A stretch of 64,000 nt of DNA from Gemmataceae bacterium (GCA_019636445.1 JAHBXO010000002.1:1-64000); one strand, 5' to 3'. Positions 45,000 to 53,989 are shown, numbered from the stretch's first letter. Translations and numbers: made by a program. The notes: generated from the sequence alone by a model not told the origin.

Positions 45000-45613
45000 T
45001 AGGAGTCCGTCCCGAGCAGGGCGATCAGGTTCATGACGCGGGCGGCCGAGTGGCCGTGCGCGAAGAGTGCCGTCGTGGTGATCTCGCCGGCGAATGGGTT
45101 GGTCCCCACGCCGTTCCAGATGGTGGCTTCGTTCCGTGCGAGCTGGTAAGTCTCGATCACGGCCGGCGTACCTTCATCGTCGAAGATCTGCACGTAGCCG
45201 TCGACGTCGACTTCGCCCGAGATTGAGAGGACCAGACCGGTCAACGGGTAGTCGCCATCGATCACAAACTCGACCGATTCGCCGTTGGTCACCCGGATCG
45301 CCGTGTTGGCCGCCGGCAGGTTATCCCCCGATCCGCCATCGAGGACGATCGAATCGCCGGTCACCGTCGCATCCATCCCGTAGCGGCTGCCGCCCGACCA
45401 AAAGGCGAAGGCCTTCCCCGTCGTGACGCCGTGCCCGCTGGACATGGTTACGGTGCCGGTGTTGTTGTCGGTCCGCGTGGTGAGCGAACCGGCCGGAGCC
45501 GCCGCGACCGTCGGATGGACCTCGGTGGCGCCGACCGCGGTGACCTCGGCAACGCGTTTATGCGCGACGCCGTCGATCGTTGCGGTCTCGACGTGGGTCA
45601 TGGTTTTCGGCAC
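44999..45613 (-). CDS. Phage structural protein, beta-rich, function unknown
   Basis: 204 residues from GTG 45613, chosen because AGGAG lies 6 nt upstream; an in-frame ATG is at 45601. Thr/Gly/Val-rich beta composition (DNNTGTVTMSSGHGVTTGKA; GDYPLTGLVLSISGEVDVDG) without signal or helices. It is the first gene after a strong terminator, so it opens a separate transcription unit of connector/tail genes. Possible roles include a capsid accessory or neck protein. Confidence 0.6.
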   Translation of the reverse strand: MPKTMTHVETATIDGVAHKRVAEVTAVGATEVHPTVAAAPAGSLTTRTDNNTGTVTMSSGHGVTTGKAFAFWSGGSRYGMDATVTGDSIVLDGGSGDNLPAANTAIRVTNGESVEFVIDGDYPLTGLVLSISGEVDVDGYVQIFDDEGTPAVIETYQLARNEATIWNGVGTNPFAGEITTTALFAHGHSAARVMNLIALLGTDS

Positions 45614-45640
45614 GGATGGCTCCTGCAATCGCTTACAGAC

Positions 45641-45683
45641 AAAAAAACTCGGGAAGGCCCTGCAGCCGACCGGCAGGGCCTTC
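45641..45683 (-). terminator. Strong rho-independent terminator inside the structural operon
   Basis: Minus strand GAAGGCCCTGC / GCAGGGCCTTC (arms 45673-45683 and 45653-45663), a 9-nt loop, then CCGAG and seven T (45641-45647). It follows the cement protein gene and separates it from the connector/tail genes. Confidence 0.88.
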
Positions 45684-45738
45684 GACTCTCGCGTGCAGCA
45701 CGCGCGGGCCGAGCGACTCTGCCGATCGACCGCGAGTG

Positions 45739-46722
45739 TTATTGCTCCATGAGTCGGACGCGGGCGGCGTCGACGTAGACCGGTCCGGCGGTCGCGGTGC
45801 TGCTGCTCTTCTCCAGGTGGACGAGCAGGCCGAGCGGGCCGGTCGCCGCCGCGATATTGCCGAGGTTTGCGGTGGCCGCGTTGACCTCCGAACCGTTGAT
45901 GAAGTACCGCAGGTTCGACGGGTCGCGTCCGTCGATCCACAGCTCGATTCGGTTCGCGACGGCCGAGCCGGCGGTGAAGTCGATCGTGCTATCCGTCGCG
46001 GCGACCTCGGTGGTGCCGTCGTCGGATTCGACGAGGATGTCGGTCGCACCGCCGTCGATGTGGAAGCCGGCGAACTCCGTGATCGCGTCGGCGTCGGTGG
46101 TGCTGGTGCCGTTGGCCACGCCGACGCTGATGTCGACGGCGTTGGTTGAGCCGTTGGCGGCGATGCGAAGGATGAACTCCGCGATGAAGTTCGAACCAAG
46201 CGCGAAGCGGTCGACGCTCAACGCGTCGATGCACTGCGCCTCGTTGGTGGCCGTGAGCAGCAGCGCCATCGCCGAGCCGTGTCGCGGCTGGATCCCGAAG
46301 CCGCCGGCGGCGGCGGTACCGGTCGCGACCTGCAGAGCGGCGTCGCCGTTGATTAGGTCGATGTCGTACGCGGGATCGATGCCCTGCGTGACGAGACACT
46401 CGGTGTCCGCGCTCCCCGCGTCTTCGGCGAAACGGCCGATGTAGAAGTCGCGGTCGTTGACCTTCTTGTAGCTCACCGCGTTGGCGCTGTGATCCCAGTA
46501 CGCCCGGCCGCCGGCGAGGGCCTCGAAGCCGGTCGCCTTGGTCAGGCGGAGAGGGCGGGTGGACGGATCGAGGGAGACCATGTCGCCGGCCGCCGAGGCC
46601 TTGAGGCCCTTGCGGTAGGCGGCGCGGCCGTCGGGGATTTGGATCATCTCGCCGCCGGCCATGGCGGCGGCGGCGGTCAGGCGGAAGTCGTCGAGGGGGC
46701 GGACGGGTACGGCGTCGGCCAT
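45739..46722 (-). CDS. Capsid cement (DUF2190-like) protein with C-terminal jelly-roll domain
   Basis: 327 residues. The N-terminal ~115 residues look like DUF2190 capsid decoration proteins (GFEALAGGRAYWDHSANAVS, RDFYIGRFAEDAGSAD). They are followed by about 200 beta-rich residues resembling a LamG/concanavalin-type jelly roll (VANRIELWIDGRDPSNLRYF; GPVYVDAARVRLMEQ). The cement half would bind the capsid surface and the lectin-like half would face outward. It lies downstream of the capsid gene, between terminators. Confidence 0.7.
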   Translation of the reverse strand: MADAVPVRPLDDFRLTAAAAMAGGEMIQIPDGRAAYRKGLKASAAGDMVSLDPSTRPLRLTKATGFEALAGGRAYWDHSANAVSYKKVNDRDFYIGRFAEDAGSADTECLVTQGIDPAYDIDLINGDAALQVATGTAAAGGFGIQPRHGSAMALLLTATNEAQCIDALSVDRFALGSNFIAEFILRIAANGSTNAVDISVGVANGTSTTDADAITEFAGFHIDGGATDILVESDDGTTEVAATDSTIDFTAGSAVANRIELWIDGRDPSNLRYFINGSEVNAATANLGNIAAATGPLGLLVHLEKSSSTATAGPVYVDAARVRLMEQ

Positions 46723-46760
46723 GGCGTGGATCTCCAGTCGGTGGTTCGGTCGGATTCAAC

Positions 46761-46792
46761 GAAAGCCGGAACCGCCGAATCGGCGGCTCCGG
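46761..46792 (-). terminator. Stem-loop upstream of the cement gene
   Basis: CCGGA-a-CCGCC (46766-46776) pairs with GGCGG-c-TCCGG (46782-46792), leaving one mismatch and a 5-nt loop. CTTTCGTT follows on the minus strand. It can end or attenuate the capsid transcript. Confidence 0.55.
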
Positions 46793-46805
46793 AAGGCGGC
46801 TGCGA

Positions 46806-47087
46806 TCACTCGCCCGCCGGGGCCTTGGGCTTCTTGGGCTTTTTGGGCTTCGGGTTTTCGGCCGAGCCGTCGTCGTGTTTTTCGACCGCGTCGTCGGGCG
46901 GCGGGATTTCCGCGTCGGGCGATCCGTCGGTGAACGGCTCGACTTCGTCGGCGATCTCGCGGGCGTGGCCCATGCGCACGCACTGGCGGAGGCAGTCCTC
47001 CTCGTGCGTGGAACTGGACTCGCAGATCGAACCGGGCTTGAACGCCCGCTGCTCGATCTTCACCCGGCGGAGGAATTGCACTTTCAC
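46806..47087 (-). CDS. Small phage protein with lysine/proline-rich tail
   Basis: 93 residues from GTG 47087, preceded by GGGAG. Cysteines (SICESS, DCLRQCVRMG) lie in the first half. An acidic middle and a basic low-complexity end (NPKPKKPKKPKAPAGE) follow. It is flanked by hairpins on both sides, between the capsid and cement genes. I do not recognise it. Confidence 0.6.
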   Translation of the reverse strand: MKVQFLRRVKIEQRAFKPGSICESSSTHEEDCLRQCVRMGHAREIADEVEPFTDGSPDAEIPPPDDAVEKHDDGSAENPKPKKPKKPKAPAGE

Positions 47088-47134
47088 GATCCACTCCCAA
47101 AAGTTGCCCGAAAATCTCGCCGCAAAATCTCGTC

Positions 47135-47167
47135 GCGGCCGTCGGCGGACTCGCCGTCGACGGCCGC
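47135..47167 (-). terminator. Stem-loop after the capsid gene
   Basis: GCGGCCGTCG (47135-47144) pairs perfectly with CGACGGCCGC (47158-47167). On the minus strand GACGAGATTTTG follows. Next to it are two direct copies of AAAATCTCG(C/T)CGC at about 47111-47137. Confidence 0.6.
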
Positions 47168-47175
47168 TCAGGTCA

Positions 47176-49743
47176 TTACGCCGTGGTCTTGCGGAGGCCG
47201 CGCCAGTCGAGGGCCTTCGCGCCGATGTCGAGCGTGACGTCCCAGCCGATGCCGAACTTGCCGTTGGTGAGCGGGTAGGACCGGGCGCTCGGGGCCTTGC
47301 CCGTGCCTCGCCGGTAGCCGACCTCGACGGTCGGTGCCATCACGCTGGCGAGATACCAGGAGGTGGCCGAGCCGCCGTAGGTTTCGCCGGAGTCGGGGTC
47401 GACGACACCGTTTTCGAGCCGGGACTCGGCGACGGGCGTGACCGCATTCTGGAGCGCGTTGAAATTGCCCCGCTCGGTGACCGTGCCCGCCGTTCCGGCC
47501 ACGACGATGCCGGTGCTGTTGACCAGCTCGAACGCGGTCCACTTGAGGCTCGGCGGGACGATCAGATGCGTCGGTTCGATCGCGACGTTCACCCCGTTCT
47601 CCTGGAGGATCATCATCGCGGAGATCGCGGTCTTGAGCGTGCCGGACGCAAGGGCGGACGAGCTGCCGAGGTTGCCGCGACCCGTGCCGGTGGCGAACAG
47701 GGCGAGGCCGTCGGCGAGCAGGCCGTTGGCGAGCAGGATCGCGTACACCAGGTCGGGACGGAGACGAGCCGCCTTGACGGCCATATCGGCCGCGACTCGC
47801 GAGAACGCGCCGAGGTCGTCGTCGATGATGTCCTGCTCGTCGATCGCCAGCTTGCCGGAATAGCGGGCGATCTTGTAGCTCTCGGCCGTGTCGCTGACCT
47901 CCATGTCGTCGGCGGTCCCGCCTCGCGGCAGCTTGGTGAGGCCGGCCTCCGTCTTCATGCGGGGCCGCTCGTTCGATTTGAAGTTTGGCACTTCACTTTC
48001 GCGGGTCCAGCCGACGGTCGTGTCGGGATGTTCCATGTAGCCGGCGAGCAGCACGGCGTTCACGTTGGTCGTGAAGATGTTCGACAGCGTCCCGCCCGAA
48101 AACGCGGTGCGGATGATCTCGTCCTGCGAGAGCGGGCAGTCGCGGCCGTCGAGCCGGATCGACTCCCGGCAGAGGTCGAGCAGCGAGAGCGTGCTGTAGC
48201 GGTGGCCGGCCTCCATGACCTGGTTGCGGTACGGGTCGTTGATCCCGGCCTGGAGCCAGGAGGCGAGATTGCCGCGACCCGAACCGAAGGCCCGGTTGTC
48301 GAGCCGGATCCCGCTGCGGAGCAGGACCGCTGCGGAGAGGACGTCGTGCGTGCAGTTGCGATCGCGGGAGCGGTCGATCAGCGGGGCGACGCTCGCGGGG
48401 TTGGCGGCGCGGACGTTCGGCAGGCCCGCCCTCATCGCCGCCAGCTCGGCCTTCTCGATCGACCAGCCCTCGCGGATCGCCTGGGCGCCGATCGACTCCT
48501 GGCCGACCGTGACGCGGCGGATGCCGGCGATCCGCTCCATGTCGCGGGCGGCGGCTTCGCGATCGCCGGCGCCGGCCGTGTTCCCAAGCGGCAGCGTGAC
48601 GACCTCGCCTTGTCGGAGCGAAACTTCCATCGCCGTCGCCGTGGTTTCCGCCGGGACGTTGGCACCGAGGTCGATCGGGGTCTGTTCGTTCATCGCGATG
48701 CTCCGCTGGATGGGCTGGGTGGTTCGGTGGCTTGCCGGGGTCGCGGCCGGATCGGCCGTCGAGGTTCGGGATTTGTCTGCTCGCGACCGTCGTCGCGCTT
48801 CGACCGCCAGCTCGTCGAGGACGGATTCCATCGTGCGGATGCCGTCGGCGAGGCCGAGCCGCACCGCCTCCTCGGCCGAGTAGCAGCCGCCGGACTTCGC
48901 CTTCTCGAGCTGCGCCGCCGTCAGCCCCCGGCCGCGTCGGACGGCCGCGTCGAAATGGAGCTGCGTCTCGTTCACCATGTTGCGGAAATACGCCTGCTGC
49001 TCCTCGGTGACGGGAGCGCCCGCAACGCCAGCTCCCTTGATCGGCCCGGTACCGAACACGAGGGTCTTGATCCCCATCTCGGCGGCGAGCTCCGACTGGT
49101 CGTACACGACGAGCAGCGTGCCGATGGAGCCGACCAGCGCGGTCTTGTCGTTGACGTAGATCTTCGCGGCCTGGCTGCCGCACCAGAACGCCGCGCTCGC
49201 GCACAGGTCCTGGACGAAGGCGAACACGGGTTTCTTCGCGTCGGCGGCGGCGATGTCGGCGCCGAGGTCGGCCGTGCCGCTGACCGTCCCGCCGGGGGAA
49301 TCGATCGCGAGCAGGATCGCGGACACGTCCGGGTCGGCGGCGGCTTTCCGGATCAGTCGCCGGGTGTAGACCGTGGAGGTGCCGGCATCCATGCTGCTCA
49401 CGGCTTTCATCAGCGGGCCGGCCAGCGGAACGATCGCGATCTTCTGGTTCGAGCCGGCGGAGACCGTCTGGTATTCCGTGCGGCGTTTGGGTTCGTCGCC
49501 GTCGGCCCGGCGATCGGATCCCTGCCGGACGTGGGCCGCGAGGTCCATCGATTTCGCGAGGGCGAGCAGCGACCGCCCGTACCGTGGTTCAATCGCCCAG
49601 ATCCCGGCGTAGTCTTCGAGCCGGGCGAACCGGGGAACGTTGAGCGTTTCGAACGCGGCCAGTTCCAGCGGCGTCGCACCGGGGAGACTATCCAGCCGTT
49701 GCTCACGCAGGCCGTTGGCGATCGAGTCAAGAAGTCGAGGCAT
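47176..49743 (-). CDS. Fused S49 head-maturation protease and major capsid protein (Mu gpT-like)
   Basis: 855 residues. Residues about 95-335 are an S49 (SppA/ClpP-fold) protease with DSPGG (148-152), the nucleophile in CASAAFW (Ser183) and LVGSIGTL. A linker with scaffold-like composition follows. From about 480 comes a Mu gpT-type capsid protein (HLIVPPSLKWTAFELVNSTG and GFGIGWD-like C-terminal strands). Protease, scaffold and capsid are usually separate genes. Here one frame is open throughout, with no stop or shift. An internal ATG at 48693 with GGAG at 7-nt spacing could give a separate 505-residue scaffold/capsid product. Confidence 0.88.
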   Translation of the reverse strand: MPRLLDSIANGLREQRLDSLPGATPLELAAFETLNVPRFARLEDYAGIWAIEPRYGRSLLALAKSMDLAAHVRQGSDRRADGDEPKRRTEYQTVSAGSNQKIAIVPLAGPLMKAVSSMDAGTSTVYTRRLIRKAAADPDVSAILLAIDSPGGTVSGTADLGADIAAADAKKPVFAFVQDLCASAAFWCGSQAAKIYVNDKTALVGSIGTLLVVYDQSELAAEMGIKTLVFGTGPIKGAGVAGAPVTEEQQAYFRNMVNETQLHFDAAVRRGRGLTAAQLEKAKSGGCYSAEEAVRLGLADGIRTMESVLDELAVEARRRSRADKSRTSTADPAATPASHRTTQPIQRSIAMNEQTPIDLGANVPAETTATAMEVSLRQGEVVTLPLGNTAGAGDREAAARDMERIAGIRRVTVGQESIGAQAIREGWSIEKAELAAMRAGLPNVRAANPASVAPLIDRSRDRNCTHDVLSAAVLLRSGIRLDNRAFGSGRGNLASWLQAGINDPYRNQVMEAGHRYSTLSLLDLCRESIRLDGRDCPLSQDEIIRTAFSGGTLSNIFTTNVNAVLLAGYMEHPDTTVGWTRESEVPNFKSNERPRMKTEAGLTKLPRGGTADDMEVSDTAESYKIARYSGKLAIDEQDIIDDDLGAFSRVAADMAVKAARLRPDLVYAILLANGLLADGLALFATGTGRGNLGSSSALASGTLKTAISAMMILQENGVNVAIEPTHLIVPPSLKWTAFELVNSTGIVVAGTAGTVTERGNFNALQNAVTPVAESRLENGVVDPDSGETYGGSATSWYLASVMAPTVEVGYRRGTGKAPSARSYPLTNGKFGIGWDVTLDIGAKALDWRGLRKTTA
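48693..48704 (-). promoter_or_regulatory. Internal ribosome binding site and start in the protease/capsid gene
   Basis: Minus strand GGAG-CATCGCG-ATG. The ATG at 48693 is in frame and opens the sequence MNEQTPIDLGANVPAE, just after the protease domain. Expression from here would supply abundant capsid subunits without protease. Confidence 0.5.
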
Positions 49744-51244
49744 TGGCGCCGTCCCGGGTTTGGGTTTGCTCGGGGATGTCTGTCCGACGCTCGGGCGCCG
49801 GCGTGCCGGCCAGCCACGGCGGGATCGGCAGATCGCGAGCGACGAACAGGTCGCGGGCCTCGGCCCGCTGGTCGAGGACCTCTTCGAGCGTGGTGCCGTC
49901 CCGCTCGCAGATCGCTTGCGGCGTGTCCGTCGCGTTGGTCAGGTTGAGCTCGTCGCCGGTCGCATCCTTGACCGAGTCGGCCGTCGGCCGCGCGTCATAG
50001 TGCCAGGCGTGGCGAAGCCGGGCGATCGGGATCGGGCTCGCCGCCAGTCGCGGCGAGTAGAACCGGGCGAAATCGAGCCAGCGGCGGAAGAAGGGGTTGA
50101 GGACCTTCGCCTCGATCGCCTGACGCTCCACGTCGCGATCGGCCCAGTATTGGTTGTCGTCGAGTTTTCCGGACGAGTAGTTGTAGCGCGAGTGGTCCCC
50201 GGCCATCTTCCCGAAGGGCACGCAGAGGACGCGGCCGCACTCGCGAAGCTTGGCCGAGACGAACATTTCGTAATGGGTGGTTGGCTGTTCGGGCTTGAAC
50301 TGCGAGGCCTTGGCGCCGGCCGGCAGCGTCATGAGCGTCCCGCGCACGAGCTCGACCGTCGTCCACCGCTCGATCGGTGCGTGATTGTTGTCGCTGGAGA
50401 ACTGGCCGTCGGGGACTTCCATCACGCCGGCGAGCATCGCGGCGTATTCGGCCGCTGTCAGCACCGCCATGGTGAAGCGTCGCAGCTGCGCGAAGATGGG
50501 AAGCGCCGCCTGGATCGGGCAGATCCCGCGGAGCTGGCCCGGCCGCTCGGGCTGGAACCAGTGCAGCACGTCGGTCGCCGGTACCGTGTCCGCCTGCAGA
50601 ATCGATCCGCCGAAGCCGAGGTCGCCCGGATGGGCCTTGAGGATCGAGTATGACACGACCTCGCCGTCGGCGTCGACCGTGATGCCGTCGTCGCCGGCGT
50701 CGGGCCGGAGCAGGAAACGCAGACCCGGATCGGCGACCTGGTCGGGCTCGATCAGCCGCAAATCAAGCGGGACGAGGCCGAGCCGGTCGAGGGTCTTCGA
50801 CTCGCGGTAGACGCCGAACCCTTCGCCGGCGGCGTAGCGGACGCCGGCGAGAACGCGGAGCGTGAGCGCAAAATCGGCGGCGGCGGACCACTCCCGCCAT
50901 AGGTCCTGGACTTCGAGGTTGAGGTCCTTGTCAGGCGTGAGCATCCGCAGGCGGGGACCGCGACCGATCGTGTCCGTGACGAGAGTGCGGATCAGGCCGG
51001 CGGCGTACGGATTGTTCGCGATCTCGAAGCGGGCGCGGTTGCGCTGGATCCGGCGGACCTCGGGCGTGTTCGAGGCCCGGGCCGAGAGGCCGTCGGCGCG
51101 GTCCCAATAGCGTCGATTCTCGACGTCCGTCCGCGCGCTGTCGTAATCCGCCCGGCGATCGTCGGGGGACCGCACACCGCCGCGACCGTTCGAGATCGAC
51201 GGCACGCCGCCGTAGACGGGGCAGGTGATCGTGTACGCGGGCAT
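49727..51244 (-). CDS. Portal protein (lambda gpB family)
   Basis: 505 residues, a usual size. Family phrases are NNPYAAGLIRTLVTDTIGRG, AGEGFGVYRESKTLDRLG, LRLIEPDQVADPG and VLHWFQPERPGQLRGICPI. The portal forms the ring through which DNA enters and leaves the head. The start is ATG 51244. The stop overlaps the protease/capsid start by 17 bp, so expression is coupled, as between lambda B and C. Confidence 0.93.
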   Translation of the reverse strand: MPAYTITCPVYGGVPSISNGRGGVRSPDDRRADYDSARTDVENRRYWDRADGLSARASNTPEVRRIQRNRARFEIANNPYAAGLIRTLVTDTIGRGPRLRMLTPDKDLNLEVQDLWREWSAAADFALTLRVLAGVRYAAGEGFGVYRESKTLDRLGLVPLDLRLIEPDQVADPGLRFLLRPDAGDDGITVDADGEVVSYSILKAHPGDLGFGGSILQADTVPATDVLHWFQPERPGQLRGICPIQAALPIFAQLRRFTMAVLTAAEYAAMLAGVMEVPDGQFSSDNNHAPIERWTTVELVRGTLMTLPAGAKASQFKPEQPTTHYEMFVSAKLRECGRVLCVPFGKMAGDHSRYNYSSGKLDDNQYWADRDVERQAIEAKVLNPFFRRWLDFARFYSPRLAASPIPIARLRHAWHYDARPTADSVKDATGDELNLTNATDTPQAICERDGTTLEEVLDQRAEARDLFVARDLPIPPWLAGTPAPERRTDIPEQTQTRDGANASTS

Positions 51245-51247
51245 GGA

Positions 51248-51469
51248 TCAGTCCCCGCCCTGGAACCGTTCCTTGATTGCCGCTCCCCAACCGCCCCGTC
51301 GGCCGCCGTTGGCGTTGGTTCCGCTGAGGGCCGCGATCCGCTTGAGCCGCTCGGCCGCGTCGATGACCTGGTCGAGCGGTCGCTCGACGACGGTGATCGG
51401 GCCGGTCGTCGTGGATTGCGGGGCGAGCGCCCGCTCGGCGAGCTCGTCGGTGGAAATCGGATCGGCCAC
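51248..51469 (-). CDS. Small head protein in gpW position
   Basis: 73 residues from GTG 51469 (MADPISTDELAERAL). It has a helical centre (PLDQVIDAAERLKRIAALSG) and a Gly/Arg-rich end. It lies between the large terminase and the portal, exactly where lambda carries the 68-residue head-tail joining gene W. The sequence does not show a recognisable gpW signature, so the role rests on position and size. The frame upstream to 51760 is a shadow of the terminase gene. Confidence 0.6.
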   Translation of the reverse strand: MADPISTDELAERALAPQSTTTGPITVVERPLDQVIDAAERLKRIAALSGTNANGGRRGGWGAAIKERFQGGD

Positions 51470-51531
51470 GGCGCGGCTCCAGAGTCGGAGGTCGGAGGTG
51501 CCGTCTGTCTGCCGGTCGCGTCGGCATCCGG

Positions 51532-53781
51532 TCAGTCGCGGGCGCCGGCCCTGGGGACGATCGTCTTGCGGCTGCGGATCTCGCGGTCGATGTCCGCCTG
51601 GGTGAGCGGCTTCGCCGGCGGCCGCTCGGACTGGCCGGCCGCCGCCGCCGGGGACCACTTGAGGCCGTCGATCGACGCGGCCACCGCCGCGCCGACGAGA
51701 CAGTCCCACCAGTGGTTCTCGCGGCCGGGCTGGAGTTTCCACTCGTCGACCTCCCGCCATGGCCCCTTGGTCGTGACGGCGAACTCGCTCGACAAATGCT
51801 CGAAGAGCAGACGGTGGCGAGCCGCCGCTGGACGGGGCGAGAGTTTGACGCCGGTCTCGCCGGCGAAGACGCCGAGCGCGCCGTGCGAGCCGAGCGGCGT
51901 GGCGAGCCGTTCGGACACGAAACTCTTCCAGGCGTTCGTGTCGTAGCTCACGTGCAGGCCATTCGTGCCCGACTCATGTCGCCAGTCCACGCCGGCCTTG
52001 AGGCCGTTGGGCTTGTACTGCGAAAACGGCCGGCCGCTCGCGCCGATACCCCGGCCGTGGCTCGGCGTGAGAATCCCCCGGAAATCCGAGTCGCGGCAGA
52101 ACTGGTAGACCGTTTTCGTGCTCTGTCCCCAGTTCGCGTCGATCAGGATCCGCGAGATCGGCATCTCGTCGCCGATCCCGTCGCGAAGCCAGCGGCGCGT
52201 CGCCAGGGCGCGGACCAGTTCGACGAGGCCGGCATAGATCGGGCCGGTGATCCCCTTCGTGTTCGGGTACCGCTCGGCCAGCGTCGGCGACGCGGTGTCG
52301 GCCCGGAAGTTCGGGAGCGTCTGCTCCGGCCAGGTGCCGTAGTCGATGATGGCACCGCCGAAGCGGGCGTCCCAACCGACGACCAGGTAGAAGAGCAGCA
52401 GCTTCTGCACGTCGATGAAGGCGGTGACGCGGGCGCAATCTCGCGGCAGGATCCGCCTCGGCAGTTGGCCCATGAGCTTCCCCTCGAGGATCGCGGCCGT
52501 GAGCCGCTCATTCGCTGCGCCCGCCGACTCGTCGCGGGGCTCGTTCTGGAATTCCGCCAGGAATCCATCCGGGTCTTTGAAGTGCAGGTTCATCGCGTGC
52601 TGCAGCGCGGACATCTCCTCGGGCAGCTTCCGCGCCTTCCAGCCCACGCGGGCGCCGGCGTCCATCGCCTTGCGGTTGGCACGGTAGAACGCCGTCGCCG
52701 GCGAGCCGTCACCGCCCGCTTCGAGCGATTCGGCCCGGATCCTCGCGTATTCCTGCCAGAGCTTCATGTCGCTCGGCCACTCGTAGAGCAACTTGCGACG
52801 CACGCCGCGCCAGTCGGGGTTCAGCTTCCGGTCGAGCATCCGGTCCGCCATGTCGCCCCGCACGATCACGGTGCAAGGCATGAACGCGGCGATCGTCTGA
52901 CCGGGACCGGCCACGCCGACGACGTCGCGTTTCATGACCTTTTCGCGGGCGTCGTTCTGGGTCTTGCTCTTCGCGCTCGAAGCGGTTTGAGGGTCGTCGG
53001 AAATCGCGAGGTCGGGACGGACCGCGATCTTGCCGGCCTGGTGCTTCGCGCCACGGATCCCGCCGCCGAGGATCCCGGCGACTCGCAGGATCGATCCGCT
53101 CGCGGCCGAGCCGGCGACGGTGGGGAGGATGATCTGCGCGCGGGTCCACCCGATGCGAGTCGGCTTGCCGTCGAGGAGCTGGCCGTTCGCCCGGTTGTAG
53201 ATTCTTTCGAGGCGGGCGATCGGGTAGCAGATTTCCGGGAAGTCGGCGGCGAGCAGCTCGTTCGTCTCGAACTGGGTCTTGATCCGGTCGAGGATCTCGA
53301 CGGCTTTCTCTTTGTTCGCACCGAGCAGCAGCGCGAACCGGCGGTAGCCGTAGCACAGCGACCAGATCGCGGCCGTCTCACAGAGGGTCGTCTTGCCGGA
53401 CCCTCGCGGCATCGCGAACGCGAAGAGGCCACCGGACCGGACGCATTCCTCGATCCGCTTCATCGCGTCGAGGTGGTCGTCGCTCCAGTCGAGAGGATAG
53501 AGGTCGGGGAAGTAGGTCGTGTTGAAGAGCGCGAGCTTCGACTCGCAGGACTTGCGTCGAGCGGGATTTTCGATCGCCGGCAGGGGTCCGATGTCCCGGC
53601 CCTGGGCGGAGAGCTTCTTGCTCCGTTCGGCGGCGCGGAGCTTGATCTCCTCGTAACGCTCATCGATCGGCGGGAGCTTCAAGGACGGGACTGGCAGTTC
53701 GTGGGGGTCGGTGGCAGGTTCGATCGGCCTGTTCGACGAGGCCTTTTTCTTGGCCGTCTTCGGTTTGGAGGAGCGGGCCAT
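51532..53781 (-). CDS. Terminase large subunit (GpA family)
   Basis: 749 residues from ATG 53781, preceded by GAGGTG; a TTG one codon earlier is weaker. The N-terminal ATPase has Walker A MPRGSGKTTL (about 124-133) and an acidic Walker B region DLAISDDPQ. The nuclease half has FIDVQKLLLFYLVVGWD and RILIDANWGQSTKTVYQFC, ending with NHWWDCLVGAAVA as in lambda gpA. GpA-type enzymes cut at cos, so cohesive-end packaging is expected. A basic N-terminal extension of about 40 residues is unusual but plausible. Confidence 0.95.
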   Translation of the reverse strand: MARSSKPKTAKKKASSNRPIEPATDPHELPVPSLKLPPIDERYEEIKLRAAERSKKLSAQGRDIGPLPAIENPARRKSCESKLALFNTTYFPDLYPLDWSDDHLDAMKRIEECVRSGGLFAFAMPRGSGKTTLCETAAIWSLCYGYRRFALLLGANKEKAVEILDRIKTQFETNELLAADFPEICYPIARLERIYNRANGQLLDGKPTRIGWTRAQIILPTVAGSAASGSILRVAGILGGGIRGAKHQAGKIAVRPDLAISDDPQTASSAKSKTQNDAREKVMKRDVVGVAGPGQTIAAFMPCTVIVRGDMADRMLDRKLNPDWRGVRRKLLYEWPSDMKLWQEYARIRAESLEAGGDGSPATAFYRANRKAMDAGARVGWKARKLPEEMSALQHAMNLHFKDPDGFLAEFQNEPRDESAGAANERLTAAILEGKLMGQLPRRILPRDCARVTAFIDVQKLLLFYLVVGWDARFGGAIIDYGTWPEQTLPNFRADTASPTLAERYPNTKGITGPIYAGLVELVRALATRRWLRDGIGDEMPISRILIDANWGQSTKTVYQFCRDSDFRGILTPSHGRGIGASGRPFSQYKPNGLKAGVDWRHESGTNGLHVSYDTNAWKSFVSERLATPLGSHGALGVFAGETGVKLSPRPAAARHRLLFEHLSSEFAVTTKGPWREVDEWKLQPGRENHWWDCLVGAAVAASIDGLKWSPAAAAGQSERPPAKPLTQADIDREIRSRKTIVPRAGARD

Positions 53782-53894
53782 CAATCACCTCGGCCGACGG
53801 CTGCAGCCTTCGACCGCGAAAAGAAAGTGTGTCACACCACACGACTGTTCCCGTAGGTATCAGCCGTCGATCGCCCCGGGGGGACCCATGGCCC

Positions 53895-53976
53895 GGCTCT
53901 CATCCTGCGGCCTATTGGCGGTTTTGGTCGCGGCTGAATTTAATAGACGCCGTCCATATGGCGGAGGATGAGAGCC
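53895..53976. repeat. Long-range inverted repeat upstream of the terminase (candidate cos/packaging or regulatory site)
   Basis: GGCTCTCATCCT (53895-53906) is repeated inverted as AGGATGAGAGCC (53965-53976), with a 58-bp spacer holding an unusually AT-rich core (GAATTTAATAGA). It lies in the 208-bp gap between the large terminase gene and the preceding small gene, where a cos site or late-gene control element would be expected. Confidence 0.55.
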
Positions 53977-53989
53977 GCCAGGGCCGCGT

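Noticed and set aside
46489-49947. 1152-codon plus-strand frame antisense to the capsid/protease gene
   Set aside because: Antisense shadow of a recognisable S49/gpT protein; no ribosome site or domain.
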